Shown here: one piece after another, positions 9,960 to 18,596 of the stretch | Position numbering within the stretch: the first letter of the stretch is position 1 | Layout: every line of letters begins with the position of its first letter | Source of the DNA: Microvirga terrestris | GTDB lineage: Bacteria > Pseudomonadota > Alphaproteobacteria > Rhizobiales > Beijerinckiaceae | Reading direction: 5' to 3' | Length of the DNA stretch: 64,000 nucleotides | Assembly (NCBI RefSeq): GCF_015694425.1 | Contig: NZ_JADQDN010000001.1 | Location: forward strand, 434,001 to 498,000 | Position numbers and translations under genes: made by a program | Notes under the pieces: generated by a model | What the model saw: only the letters and a program-made list of their open reading frames with translations | What the model was told of the DNA's origin: nothing | Database searches by the model: none

Positions 9960-10694
9960 ATGACCCGACCGATCATCATCCTCGTGGAACCGCAACTCGC
10001 CGAGAACATCGGCATGGTGGCCCGGGCCATGGCCAATTTCGGCTTGTCGGAAATGCGTTTGGTGTCGCCGCGCAACGGGTGGCCCAAGAAGGGCGCGCAT
10101 TCGGCGGCCTCCGGGGCAACCCATGTGCTGGAAGGGGCGACGCTCTACGATACGGTGCGCGAGGCCATCGCCGACCTCAACTTCGTCTTCGCCACCACGG
10201 CCCGCGAGCGCGGACAGATGAAGCGGGTCTTCGCGCCTGACGCCGCCATGAAGGAGGCGCAGCAGCGATTGGGTGCGGGGCAGGGCATCGGGATCCTGTT
10301 CGGGCGCGAGCGCACGGGGCTCGAGAACGATGAGGTGTCGCTGGCCGATGCCATCATCACCTTCCCGGTCGATCCGAAATTCTCCTCGCTCAATCTGGCG
10401 CAGGCGGTCCTTCTCGTCTCGTACGAATGGTACAAGCTCGCCACCGGCGGCGCGCTGCCGTTCGAAGGCGGCAGGATCTCGCCGCCGGCGACCCGAGAAT
10501 CGGTGACGTCGTTCTTCGACTACATCGAAGCCGAGCTCGACGCGGTGAACTTCTATCCGGAAGACAAGAAGCCGATCATGACCCGCAACATGCGCGACAT
10601 TTTTCATCGCCTCGAAATGACCGAGCAGGAGGTGCGCACCCTGCGTGGGGCGATTCGTGCCCTTGCGGAAGGGCGCAGGTTGAGAAAACCTTAA
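9960..10694 (+). CDS. trmJ: tRNA Cm32/Um32 methyltransferase (TrmJ, SPOUT family)
   Basis: A 244-residue SPOUT methyltransferase that 2'-O-methylates position 32 in the tRNA anticodon loop. Diagnostic blocks are the N-terminal VEPQLAENIGMVARAMANFG, the knot-forming GILFGRERTGLENDEV, and FPVDPKFSSLNLAQAVLL. A C-terminal helical extension (residues about 165-244) is also typical of TrmJ. The gene has its own upstream gap and is followed by a secreted hydrolase gene in the same direction. Confidence 0.92.
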   Translation: MTRPIIILVEPQLAENIGMVARAMANFGLSEMRLVSPRNGWPKKGAHSAASGATHVLEGATLYDTVREAIADLNFVFATTARERGQMKRVFAPDAAMKEAQQRLGAGQGIGILFGRERTGLENDEVSLADAIITFPVDPKFSSLNLAQAVLLVSYEWYKLATGGALPFEGGRISPPATRESVTSFFDYIEAELDAVNFYPEDKKPIMTRNMRDIFHRLEMTEQEVRTLRGAIRALAEGRRLRKP

Positions 10695-10758
10695 ACAAAT
10701 CGTGGCTTTATAACGCCCGGGCTCTATCTGCCCGAGTGTAATCGAGTTCGAGACGACG

Positions 10759-11961
10759 ATGCGCCGCTTCCTGCTGCCTGTTCTGGTCCTTGGCGTCTCC
10801 CTGGCTGCCCCCTGGGCGCGGGCGGCAACGCCGCCGCAGCAGCCCGAGCAGGGGCCCGGCGGGCGCGACTACAAGGTCGCCGACGTCGTCAAACGCGGGA
10901 TCGGCACGGCAAGCGCCGGGACCTTCGTGTTCCACGGCAGCGATACCCCTGCGAGACCCCGTCCGGTTGTGATCTTTCTCCACTCCTGGGGCGCCGTGAA
11001 CCCTGCGCTCTACGGCGGCTGGATCGACCACCTCGCCCGCAAGGGCCATCTCGTGCTCTTCCCGCGCTTCCAGGACGTGAACCGCTCGCGACCCGCCGAC
11101 GCCACCACCCTGGCCGAGACCCTGGTCGAAGCCGCCCTGGCGGAGCTGGCCAATGATCCGAATGCCAAGCCGGACCGGGAGCGGGTTGCTCTCATCGGCC
11201 ACTCGGCAGGCGTACCGATTGCGCTCAATCTCGCGGCCGGTGCGGGCACGGGCAAGGTGCCGATCCCGAAGCTGATCTTCGGCCTGATGCCGGGCGGCAT
11301 CGCTTCCAACGAGAAGGAACGCGGCATTCTCCTGCGCGACCTCTCGACCGTCGACCCGCAGACCGTAATCATCACCATGAGCGGCGACCGGGATTACCTG
11401 CCGGCGGACCGCGCCTCGCGGCTCATCCTTCAGCAGGCGAGCGCGGTTCCGACCACCCGCAAGCTCTTCATGCGCGCCGGTTCAGACGACCACGGCTTCC
11501 CGGCGATGACCGCAACGCTGGCCTCTCCGGGCTCGCCGAAGGCTGATTACGATGCCGCCGCCATCAAGCTGCCGCCCGATCCGCCCCGCGACCCGAAGCA
11601 GAAGAACACCTGGCGCTGGAGCGCCGACATGGCGCTCTCCGGCCCGCAGACCATCCTGACCCAGCTGCTCGGCAACAACGGCATCGACACGCTCGATTAC
11701 CTTGCCTACTGGAAGACGTTCGACATGGCCGCCGAGGCAGCATTTACCGGCAAGGATGCCGCTGCTCTCAGCCGCGACCCTAAATTCGTCGACATGGGCA
11801 CTTGGAGCGACGGCTGGCCCGTGCGGCGCCTTTCAGCGCAGATGCCCAAGGCTGAGGCGCAAGAGAAGAAGGAAGAGCCGGCGCCGCGCCGCAAGCTTAA
11901 CATGGCGCCTTCGGAAACCCAGCAGGGCCTGTCGGACTTCATCAGCAAGTTGCGTTCGTAA
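10759..11961 (+). CDS. Secreted alpha/beta hydrolase
   Basis: A 400-residue protein with an N-terminal signal peptide ending near WARAATPP. The hydrolase core has VVIFLHSWGAVNP (oxyanion-hole region) and the nucleophile elbow ALIGHSAGVP near residues 152-161. A candidate acid/His segment is DDHGFPAM. The family resembles dienelactone-hydrolase or chlorophyllase-like enzymes that act outside the cytoplasm. Substrate unknown. The stop is followed after 9 bp by the earliest possible murI start, so murI may be co-transcribed. Confidence 0.8.
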   Translation: MRRFLLPVLVLGVSLAAPWARAATPPQQPEQGPGGRDYKVADVVKRGIGTASAGTFVFHGSDTPARPRPVVIFLHSWGAVNPALYGGWIDHLARKGHLVLFPRFQDVNRSRPADATTLAETLVEAALAELANDPNAKPDRERVALIGHSAGVPIALNLAAGAGTGKVPIPKLIFGLMPGGIASNEKERGILLRDLSTVDPQTVIITMSGDRDYLPADRASRLILQQASAVPTTRKLFMRAGSDDHGFPAMTATLASPGSPKADYDAAAIKLPPDPPRDPKQKNTWRWSADMALSGPQTILTQLLGNNGIDTLDYLAYWKTFDMAAEAAFTGKDAAALSRDPKFVDMGTWSDGWPVRRLSAQMPKAEAQEKKEEPAPRRKLNMAPSETQQGLSDFISKLRS

Positions 11962-12015
11962 GAGTGTGTCATGCGTGTCGATCTTCTGGCAGGGGCGACC
12001 TATAATCATGCCGTC

Positions 12016-12843
12016 ATGCCGTCTCCCGTTCCTACCATCCTCGTTTTCGATTCAGGCCTCGGCGGTCTCACGGTCTTCTCGGAGGTCCTGAAGGCTCGGC
12101 CGGATGCCCGCTATGTCTATGCAGCGGACGATGCGGGCTTTCCTTATGGGCGCCTGAGCGAGTCGGTGCTGGCGGAGCGGGTCTTAAGCGTCATGGAGCG
12201 GCTGATCGTGCTCCATGATCCCGACCTCGTCATCGTGGCCTGCAATACGGCATCCACCGTCGTGCTCCCGCATTTGCGCGAGCGCTTTTCCATTCCCTTC
12301 GTGGGAACCGTTCCGGCCATCAAGCCGGCCGCTCAGATCACGCAGACAGGCTACGTCACGGTGCTCGCCACCCCCGGGACGGTGGCGCGGGACTACACCC
12401 GCGACCTCATCGAGACTTATGCGGCAGGCTGCCGGGTCAACCTCGTGGGCTCCCGCCGGCTTGCGGGAATCGCCGAAGCCGAGATGGCAGGCGATCCTGT
12501 CCCCGATGATGAACTGCTGGCCGAGCTCCAGTCCTGTTTTGTCTCGGACGAGGGCGGGCGGACCGACGTGGTGGCCCTGGCCTGCACCCATTATCCGCTG
12601 CTCCTGCCCCGCTTCCAGGCACTGGCGCCTTGGCCGGTCATCTGGATCGACCCGGCCCCTGCCATCGCCCGCCGGGTGACCCAATTGATCGGGCAACCGG
12701 TGCCCGGCCATGAGGCGGACGAGAATGAGGCCGTAGCCGTGTTCACCAGCGGGGCCGGGATTAGTGCTGCCCTGCGGGGGGCCTTGCATGACAAGGGGCT
12801 GCCCGCGGTAGCCGTCGAGGAGATGCCGCTGCTGGTGGGATGA
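12016..12843 (+). CDS. murI: Glutamate racemase
   Basis: Makes D-glutamate for peptidoglycan. With the start at 12016 the protein has 275 residues. Motifs: ILVFDSGLGGLTV at the N-terminus, VIVACNTASTVVLP with catalytic Cys76, and ALACTHYPLLLP with catalytic Cys190 and His192. An in-frame ATG at 11971 would add 15 residues (MRVDLLAG...). I prefer 12016 because most MurI proteins begin only a few residues before ILVFDSG, but the ribosome site is poor for both. Confidence 0.93.
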   Translation: MPSPVPTILVFDSGLGGLTVFSEVLKARPDARYVYAADDAGFPYGRLSESVLAERVLSVMERLIVLHDPDLVIVACNTASTVVLPHLRERFSIPFVGTVPAIKPAAQITQTGYVTVLATPGTVARDYTRDLIETYAAGCRVNLVGSRRLAGIAEAEMAGDPVPDDELLAELQSCFVSDEGGRTDVVALACTHYPLLLPRFQALAPWPVIWIDPAPAIARRVTQLIGQPVPGHEADENEAVAVFTSGAGISAALRGALHDKGLPAVAVEEMPLLVG

Positions 12844-12865
12844 CGAACGTGGCGGCACTCCCTAA

Positions 12866-12894
12866 TTGACTTTCCTGCGCTTTCCGCCTAAACC
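12866..12894 (+). promoter_or_regulatory. Probable sigma-70 promoter for rpsD
   Basis: TTGACT at 12866-12871 and TAAACC at 12889-12894 are separated by 17 bp. This lies about 170 bp upstream of the rpsD ATG, just after murI. Confidence 0.5.
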
Positions 12895-12914
12895 CCACCC
12901 GTTCGCGCGGTCCT

Positions 12915-12945
12915 CACGGGCCGCGTAACTTTTTACGCTCCCGTG
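12915..12945 (+). promoter_or_regulatory. Hairpin in the rpsD leader
   Basis: CACGGG-CC-GCGTAA pairs with TTACGC-T-CCCGTG around a CTTT loop. It lies between the putative promoter and rpsD. It could be an autoregulatory S4-binding element or simply a structured leader. Confidence 0.45.
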
Positions 12946-13062
12946 GCCCGGCTCCAAGTCGGCCTGTCGTCCCGTCCCTCGAGATGGCCCTTTGGGTTTC
13001 TCGGGAATGAGGGGAAGAGGAGGGCGCGTTCCTCGCAAATTCGACAACAAAGAGGAACAGCG

Positions 13063-13680
13063 ATGTCGAAGCGCATTCAGGCCAAGCACAAGCTTGACCG
13101 CCGTATGGGTCAGAATATCTGGGGTCGCCCGAAGAGCCCTGTGAACCGCCGCGAATACGGCCCCGGCCAGCACGGCCAGCGCCGCAAGGGCAAGATGTCC
13201 GACTTCGGCACGCAGCTGCGCGCCAAGCAGAAGCTCAAGGGCTACTACGCGAACATCACCGAGAAGCAGTTCCGCCGCTACTATGCGGAGGCGATCCGCC
13301 AGAAGGGCGATTCCGGTGAGAACCTGGTCGGCCTGCTCGAGCGCCGTCTCGACGCGGTCGTGTACCGCGCCAAGTTCGTCGCGACCCCCTTCGCCGCCCG
13401 TCAGTTCGTCAACCATGGTCACGTTAAGGTCAACGGCCGCCGCGTGAACATCCCGAGTTTCCTCGTGAAGCCGGGTGACGTGATCGAGGTCAAGGACAAG
13501 TCGAAGCAGCTCGAAGTCGTCGTGGTGGCGAGCCAGCTCGCCGAGCGCGACGTTCCGGACTACATCGAGGTCGATCACTCCAAGATGACGGCCCGCGTCA
13601 CGCGCATCCCGACTCTGTCGGAAGTGCCGTACCCGGTCCAGATGGAGCCGAACCTCGTGATCGAGTTCTATTCGCGCTAA
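13063..13680 (+). CDS. rpsD: 30S ribosomal protein S4
   Basis: A primary 16S rRNA-binding and assembly-initiating protein of 205 residues, normal length. The start [16 protein letters not shown] is preceded by GAGGA; a longer frame upstream (from 12943) covers the leader and is not credible. The N-terminal basic domain with [11 protein letters not shown] and the S4 RNA-binding domain ([20 protein letters not shown], then [10 protein letters not shown]) are clear. As in most alphaproteobacteria it lies outside the rpoA operon. Confidence 0.97.
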   Translation: MSKRIQAKHKLDRRMGQNIWGRPKSPVNRREYGPGQHGQRRKGKMSDFGTQLRAKQKLKGYYANITEKQFRRYYAEAIRQKGDSGENLVGLLERRLDAVVYRAKFVATPFAARQFVNHGHVKVNGRRVNIPSFLVKPGDVIEVKDKSKQLEVVVVASQLAERDVPDYIEVDHSKMTARVTRIPTLSEVPYPVQMEPNLVIEFYSR

Positions 13681-13706
13681 TCGCTTCGAAAGCTCAGACA
13701 CAAACG

Positions 13707-13735
13707 AAAAGGCCGCCCGTTGGGCGGCCTTTTTG
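13707..13735 (+). terminator. Terminator after rpsD
   Basis: GGCCGCCC / GGGCGGCC with a 3-nt loop, flanked by AAAA and TTTTT. It can work in both directions and separates rpsD from the convergent periplasmic protein gene. Confidence 0.9.
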
Positions 13736-13746
13736 CTTTTCCAGGC

Positions 13747-14334
13747 TTACTGCTGCTGGGCCGGAGTGCGCGGGCCTCCGCGGCCATGCTCCATCATGCC
13801 CATACGGTGATGGTCTGCGCGTCCACGGCGACCGCCGCGTTCGTGCCAGCGTGGTCCGTCGTTGTCGACTGCCTCGCGCAGGAGGCGGGGAGCAACCCGC
13901 TTCTGATCCTCGGTGAGCGTGTCCCAGAGCGGGCGAAGAGCCGTCGTGACGGCCGTCGAGCGCTGGGCCCGTTCTGTCACCATGGCGCTGCGCCGCTCGA
14001 GGCGCTGCATGAAATCCATCGACCGGCGTTCGTCCCGGTCGGGGCGCTCCTGCATGCGGGTGAACCGCTCGCTTGCAGCCGCGCGGATGGCGGTTTCCGC
14101 AGGCGCCCAGAGGCGCTCCTGATCGGCGTTCAGCTTCAGACCGGCCTTGATCGAGGCGATGCGGGCATCGACGAGACGGTTGTAGTCGTCCTGGCTCAGA
14201 CGCGGGCGGCGATCCTGCCGGCCCTGATCCTGCGACGCCGCCGGGGCGTTCGGCGCGGGCGCCGGCTGTGCCAGGGCATAGGTGCCGGAGCCGGCCAGCA
14301 GGGCCGCGAGAGCGAAGGTGGCGATCTTTTTCAT
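13747..14334 (-). CDS. Spy/CpxP-like LTXXQ-motif periplasmic protein
   Basis: A 195-residue exported protein. ATG 14334 follows a GGAGG site and starts a clear signal peptide (MKKIATFALAALLAG...ALAQ). The mature helical part has LKLNADQERLWAPAETAIR and LTEDQKRVAPRLL, the LTxxQ-like repeats of the Spy/CpxP family, and a His/Arg/Gly-rich C-terminus (GRRGRADHHRMGMMEHGRGG). Relatives bind metals or act as ATP-independent periplasmic chaperones under envelope stress. The His-rich tail suggests metal binding. Confidence 0.82.
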   Translation of the reverse strand: MKKIATFALAALLAGSGTYALAQPAPAPNAPAASQDQGRQDRRPRLSQDDYNRLVDARIASIKAGLKLNADQERLWAPAETAIRAAASERFTRMQERPDRDERRSMDFMQRLERRSAMVTERAQRSTAVTTALRPLWDTLTEDQKRVAPRLLREAVDNDGPRWHERGGRRGRADHHRMGMMEHGRGGPRTPAQQQ

Positions 14335-14430
14335 GCGGATATCCTCCGTGGTGTCGATAAGGACAAGACTACTCCTATCCCGCTCTCGCCCCCATGACTG
14401 CCGCATGAACTTTTCGTCATGTAAGGCGCC

Positions 14431-14982
14431 TCAAAGGCGCTTCAGGAACCCCGCAAAGCGCATGAGCCCCTCGGGCCAGGGGCCGTGGCCGCTTTCCGTG
14501 TTGAGGTGGCCGGCATCGCCCGCATCGACCACGGCCGCGCCCCAGGCATAAGCGATGTCCTCCGCCTTGGCATAGTCGCAATGCGGGTCGGTGCGGCTCG
14601 CGACGAGAACCGACGGGAACGGGAAGGGATCGCGCGGGATCGGCGCGAACGCGCTGTCGATGGCCGGGATGAAATCGGGCCTCTCCACGTCCGGCATGCT
14701 GACCAGAAAGGCGCCCTGGACCTTGCCCGACGGCAGGAGCGGGGCCGCATGGGCGATGGCGAGCACGCCGAGGCTGTGACCGACCAGCACGACAGGCTTC
14801 TCGGCGCGCTTCACGTCCTGGGCGATGCGCTCGACCCAGGCGTCCTTGTCGGGAGCGTCCCAGTTCTCCTGCTCGACCCGCCACGCGGTCGAGAGCTGGC
14901 GCTCCCATCGGCTCTGCCAGTGGTCCTCGCCTGAATTCGTGTAGCCTGGAACGATAAGGATGTCGCAATCGGAGGTTTTCAT
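14431..14982 (-). CDS. RBBP9/YdeN-type serine hydrolase
   Basis: A 183-residue small alpha/beta hydrolase of the RBBP9/YdeN family. Motifs: ILIVPGYTNSGEDHWQSRWE at the N-terminus, nucleophile elbow VLVGHSLGVLA near residues 66-76, acid region VASRTDPHCDY and C-terminal His in DAGDAGHLNTESGHGPW. It follows cfa on the same strand after 32 bp and may share its transcript. Substrate unknown. Confidence 0.88.
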   Translation of the reverse strand: MKTSDCDILIVPGYTNSGEDHWQSRWERQLSTAWRVEQENWDAPDKDAWVERIAQDVKRAEKPVVLVGHSLGVLAIAHAAPLLPSGKVQGAFLVSMPDVERPDFIPAIDSAFAPIPRDPFPFPSVLVASRTDPHCDYAKAEDIAYAWGAAVVDAGDAGHLNTESGHGPWPEGLMRFAGFLKRL

Positions 14983-15014
14983 GCTTCCCGAGATAAAGGC
15001 CGACTGAGGCCTGT

Positions 15015-16265
15015 TCAAGCGCTCCTCTTCAACTCCATCGCTTCGGCCGCTTTGAGGGCCGCTTCGCGTTCTGCAATGTAGTCGCGGGTCAGTGGCGCCA
15101 CGTCGTTGCGCCGGGTGAGCTGGACCTGGAACACCACCGCATCCTGCCAGCGGAAGGCCGATTCCGACAGGGCGAGATAGCATTCCCACATCCGGCAGAA
15201 GCGCTCGTCGTAGAGCTTCAGGACTTCCTCGCGATGGGCCAGGAAGCGCTCCCGCCAGGCCTGCAGGGTGTAGGCATAGTGCAGGCGCAGGATCTCGATG
15301 TCGGTGACGATCAGGCCGGCCCGTTCGATCGCCGGCATCATCTCCGACAATACAGGCAGGTGACCGCCCGGGAAGATGTACTTGGTGATCCAGGGATTGG
15401 TCGGATACGGCGTGCCGAAGCGTCCGATGGTGTGGAGGAGCATGACTCCGTCCTCCTTTAGGAGGTTCCGGCAAGTCTGGAAGTACTCATCGTAGGACGG
15501 CACACCCACGTGCTCGAACATGCCGACCGAGACGATGCGGTCGAAGGTGCCCGTAGTGGAGCGGTAATCCTGGAGCTCGAAATGGACCCGGTCGAGCAGG
15601 CCCGCTCCGGCCGCGCGCCGGCGCGAGGCCTCGAACTGCTCCTCCGAGAGGGTGATGCCCTCGACCATTCCGGCCCCCGCGACCTGGGCCAGGTAAAGCC
15701 CCATGCCGCCCCAGCCGGAGCCGATATCGAGCACGCTGTGGCCCCGGTCCACCATCAGCTTGGCCGCGATGTGCCGCTTCTTGGCGAGTTGCGCCTCCTC
15801 GAGGCCGGCATCGGGATGGTCGAAATAGGCGCAGGAATACTGCCGGTCGCTATCCAGGAAGAGGGCGTAGAGGCGGCCGTCGAGATCGTAATGATGGGCG
15901 ACGTTGCGCTTCGCCTTCGCCGCATCGTTCTCGGCCCGGCGCATCATCCAGTGCCGGATCCTGCGAAGGCGCTGAAGCGGCAGTTCGTCGAGCTGGCCAT
16001 GCGTGTGCTGGAGGAGGAGTTGGAGCAGGTCGAGGATCGTGCCCTGCTCGATGACAAGGCGCCCATCCGTATAGAGTTCGCCGAGCTTCAGTTCGGGATG
16101 AAGACACAGGGCCATCTGGGCCGCGGCGTCCGTAAAGCGGATCGAGACCCGGGGTTCGGTTCCGTCTCCGAAGGTGGATCGCTCACCTTCGGCCGTTATC
16201 ATCTCCAGGGTGCCGTGCTTCACGGCCCGCGTGAAAGCAAGGGAGAGGATCTTCTCCGACAGCAT
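15015..16265 (-). CDS. cfa: Cyclopropane-fatty-acyl-phospholipid synthase
   Basis: Transfers a methylene from SAM to unsaturated acyl chains of membrane phospholipids. The 416-residue protein has the N-terminal lipid-binding region (RFTDAAAQMALCLHPELKLG), the SAM site VLDIGSGWGGMGLYLA near residues 155-170, and the downstream blocks VGMFEHVGVPSYDEYF and WITKYIFPGGHLP. The nearest AGGAG lies 24 nt before the ATG inside the loop of a 14-bp perfect hairpin, an unusual start region (separate entry). purB lies just upstream on the same strand. Confidence 0.94.
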   Translation of the reverse strand: MLSEKILSLAFTRAVKHGTLEMITAEGERSTFGDGTEPRVSIRFTDAAAQMALCLHPELKLGELYTDGRLVIEQGTILDLLQLLLQHTHGQLDELPLQRLRRIRHWMMRRAENDAAKAKRNVAHHYDLDGRLYALFLDSDRQYSCAYFDHPDAGLEEAQLAKKRHIAAKLMVDRGHSVLDIGSGWGGMGLYLAQVAGAGMVEGITLSEEQFEASRRRAAGAGLLDRVHFELQDYRSTTGTFDRIVSVGMFEHVGVPSYDEYFQTCRNLLKEDGVMLLHTIGRFGTPYPTNPWITKYIFPGGHLPVLSEMMPAIERAGLIVTDIEILRLHYAYTLQAWRERFLAHREEVLKLYDERFCRMWECYLALSESAFRWQDAVVFQVQLTRRNDVAPLTRDYIAEREAALKAAEAMELKRSA

Positions 16266-16266
16266 G

Positions 16267-16309
16267 GCAACAATTCCCGCGCTGTTGATCTCCTGGCGGG
16301 AATTGTTGC
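16267..16309 (-). promoter_or_regulatory. 14-bp perfect inverted repeat at the cfa start codon
   Basis: GCAACAATTCCCGC (16267-16280) and GCGGGAATTGTTGC (16296-16309) flank a 15-nt spacer. In the cfa mRNA one arm ends one base before the ATG, and the loop contains the only AGGAG. It could be an RNA switch controlling translation or a DNA operator. Confidence 0.7.
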
Positions 16310-16339
16310 TTATTCCGGAAAGTATTGCCAGCCCTTCAG

Positions 16340-17653
16340 CTATGCGGCTCCGGCACCGAATACCCGCGTGAAGATCGTATCCACATGCTTGAAGTGGTAG
16401 CCGAGATCGAAACAGGTCTCGATCTCGTCCGGTGACAGGTACTTCGTCACGTCGGAATCGTTCTTTAGCAGGGTCAGGAAGTCGCCTTCGCCGCGCCAGA
16501 CCGGCATGGCATTGCGCTGGACGAGCCGGTAGGCGTCTTCGCGGGATGCGCCCTTCTGGGTCAGCGCCAGCAGAACCCGTTGCGAGTGCACGAGGCCGCC
16601 GAGGCGGTCCAGGTTCTTCTGCATGTTCTCCGGATAGACCACGAGCTTGTCGATGACGTTGGTCAGCCGCGCCAACGCGAAATCCAGGGTCACGGTGGCG
16701 TCAGGGCCGATCATGCGCTCCACGGAGGAGTGGGAGATGTCCCGCTCGTGCCAGAGGGCCACGTTTTCCATGGCCGGTATCGCATAGGCGCGCACCATGC
16801 GGGCAAGGCCGGTCAGGTTCTCGGTCAGTACCGGATTGCGCTTATGCGGCATGGCGGACGAGCCCTTCTGGCCGGCCGAGAAGAACTCCTCGGCCTCCAG
16901 AACCTCGCTGCGCTGCAGGTGGCGCACTTCCGTGGCCAGACGCTCGATGGAGGAGGCGATGACGCCGAGCGTGGCGAAATACATGGCATGGCGGTCGCGC
17001 GGGATGACCTGGGTCGAGACGGGCTCGACTGACAAGCCCATCTGCTCGGCCACGTATTCCTCGACGGTCGGATCGATATTGGCGAAGGTCCCGACAGCAC
17101 CCGAGATGGCACAGGTGGAGATCTCCCGCTGTGCCTCGATGAGCCGGAGCTTGCAGCGTTCGAACTCGGCATAGGCCTGGGCGAGCTTGAGGCCGAAGGT
17201 GGTGGGCTCGGCATGAATGCCGTGCGACCGCCCGATGGTCGGCGTCATCTTGTGCTCGAGAGCCCGGCGCTTGATGGCGGCCAGCAGCTCGTCCATGTCG
17301 CGCAGAAGGATGTCGGTGGCGCGGGCAAGCTGGACGTTGAACGTGGTGTCGAGCACGTCGGACGAGGTCATACCCTGGTGCACGAAGCGGGCCTCGGGGC
17401 CGACGATCTCGGAGAGATGGGTCAGGAACGCGATGACGTCGTGCTTGACCTCACGCTCGATGGCGTCGATCCGCTCCACGTCGAACGTGGCCTTGGAGCC
17501 CTTGTCCCAGACCTTCTCAGCCGCTTGCCTAGGCACGACCCCGAGATTGGCGAGCGCCGTGGTGGCATGGGCCTCGATCTCGAACCAGATGCGGAACTTG
17601 GTTTCGGGCGACCAGATGGCCACCATCTCGGGACGACTGTAGCGGGGGATCAT
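16340..17653 (-). CDS. purB: Adenylosuccinate lyase
   Basis: Catalyses two fumarate-releasing steps of purine synthesis (SAICAR to AICAR, and adenylosuccinate to AMP). The 437-residue protein has the fumarase/aspartase-superfamily signature SSAMPHKRNPVLTENL near residues 265-280, plus the conserved blocks SHGIHAEPTTFGLKLA and VHQGMTSSDVLDT. Normal full length. It is followed on the same strand by cfa after a 74-bp gap holding the inverted repeat. Confidence 0.97.
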   Translation of the reverse strand: MIPRYSRPEMVAIWSPETKFRIWFEIEAHATTALANLGVVPRQAAEKVWDKGSKATFDVERIDAIEREVKHDVIAFLTHLSEIVGPEARFVHQGMTSSDVLDTTFNVQLARATDILLRDMDELLAAIKRRALEHKMTPTIGRSHGIHAEPTTFGLKLAQAYAEFERCKLRLIEAQREISTCAISGAVGTFANIDPTVEEYVAEQMGLSVEPVSTQVIPRDRHAMYFATLGVIASSIERLATEVRHLQRSEVLEAEEFFSAGQKGSSAMPHKRNPVLTENLTGLARMVRAYAIPAMENVALWHERDISHSSVERMIGPDATVTLDFALARLTNVIDKLVVYPENMQKNLDRLGGLVHSQRVLLALTQKGASREDAYRLVQRNAMPVWRGEGDFLTLLKNDSDVTKYLSPDEIETCFDLGYHFKHVDTIFTRVFGAGAA

Positions 17654-17711
17654 GGCTGTTCACTTCCACGCGGGGGACATGCCCGCGCGGTAGCACGATA
17701 ACCCTATGATC

Positions 17712-18383
17712 TCAACGCGCCTTTGCGGCCGCCTGGCGAATGGCAGCCATGTTGGCGGCGTAAGCGGAAGGGCCGCCCTTGAAGGTGGCGGAGCCCGCGA
17801 CGAGCACATTGGCGCCGGCCTCGGCCACGAGGGGGGCTGTCTCCGCCGTCACGCCGCCGTCGATCTCGATATCGATGTCCCGGTTGCCGACCATCTCCTT
17901 GATCCGGCGCAGCTTGGTGCAGACCGAAGGAATGAAGGCCTGCCCGCCGAAGCCGGGATTGACCGTCATCAGGAGGATCAGGTCGACCTCATCGATCACC
18001 GGCTCGATGGAACCTTCATGGGTTCCAGGATTGAGGACGATGCCGGCCTTCTTGCCGAGCGCCCGAATGGTCTGGAGCGATCGGTGCAGGTGCGGGCCGG
18101 CTTCCGCATGGATGCTGATGATGTCCGCACCCGCCTTGGCGAAGGCCTCGAGATATGGATCGACCGGCGCGATCATCAGGTGCACATCGAAGACCTTTTG
18201 GGTGTGGGGTCGCAGGGCCTTCACCACGTCGGGTCCGATGGTGATGTTGGGCACGAAGTGACCGTCCATCACGTCGATGTGGATCCAATCGGCGCCGGCG
18301 GCGTCGACGGCGCGGATTTCCTCGCCGAGCTTGGAGAAGTCGGAGGCCAGGATCGAGGGGGCAATGAGCAGGGGGCGTGTCAT
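17712..18383 (-). CDS. rpe: Ribulose-phosphate 3-epimerase
   Basis: Interconverts ribulose-5-P and xylulose-5-P in the pentose phosphate and Calvin pathways. A 223-residue TIM barrel: [16 protein letters not shown] at the N-terminus, [18 protein letters not shown] with metal-binding His/Asp, [20 protein letters not shown], and [13 protein letters not shown] with the catalytic Asp. The long open frame upstream on this strand is the shadow of the oppositely oriented oxidoreductase gene and is not part of rpe. Confidence 0.96.
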   Translation of the reverse strand: MTRPLLIAPSILASDFSKLGEEIRAVDAAGADWIHIDVMDGHFVPNITIGPDVVKALRPHTQKVFDVHLMIAPVDPYLEAFAKAGADIISIHAEAGPHLHRSLQTIRALGKKAGIVLNPGTHEGSIEPVIDEVDLILLMTVNPGFGGQAFIPSVCTKLRRIKEMVGNRDIDIEIDGGVTAETAPLVAEAGANVLVAGSATFKGGPSAYAANMAAIRQAAAKAR

Positions 18384-18526
18384 GGCCGCGCCGTTACCAC
18401 GAGCCTGTCCTGGCGGCAACGGGACGTTGCGGCTCGAAGGATGGACCAATCCAATACCACTCACCTGGGGAGAGGTTCGTTTGCAGCAGGAAATCCGTGG
18501 ACGGCGCCGATCCAAGGGGAGTAAAG

Positions 18527-18565
18527 ATGGCCTCGTTTGAACGATACGAGCGCGCCTTCTCTTAA
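18527..18565 (+). CDS. Possible 12-codon leader peptide
   Basis: ATG 18527 starts [12 protein letters not shown] and stops at TAA 18563. AGGGGAG is placed 7 nt before the ATG, a better ribosome site than that of the downstream oxidoreductase gene. The stop codon falls in the four-base loop of a hairpin (GCGCC-tt-CTCT / AGAG-GGCGC, 18552-18575). The oxidoreductase ATG follows 31 nt later. It is a candidate uORF or attenuator, with no homology evidence. Confidence 0.35.
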   Translation: MASFERYERAFS

Positions 18566-18596
18566 CAGAGGGCGCCTGAGATGGGGCAGGGCCTTC

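Noticed and set aside
12943..13062. N-terminal extension of rpsD
   Set aside because: S4 proteins begin at MSKR; the upstream frame crosses the structured leader and has no ribosome site.
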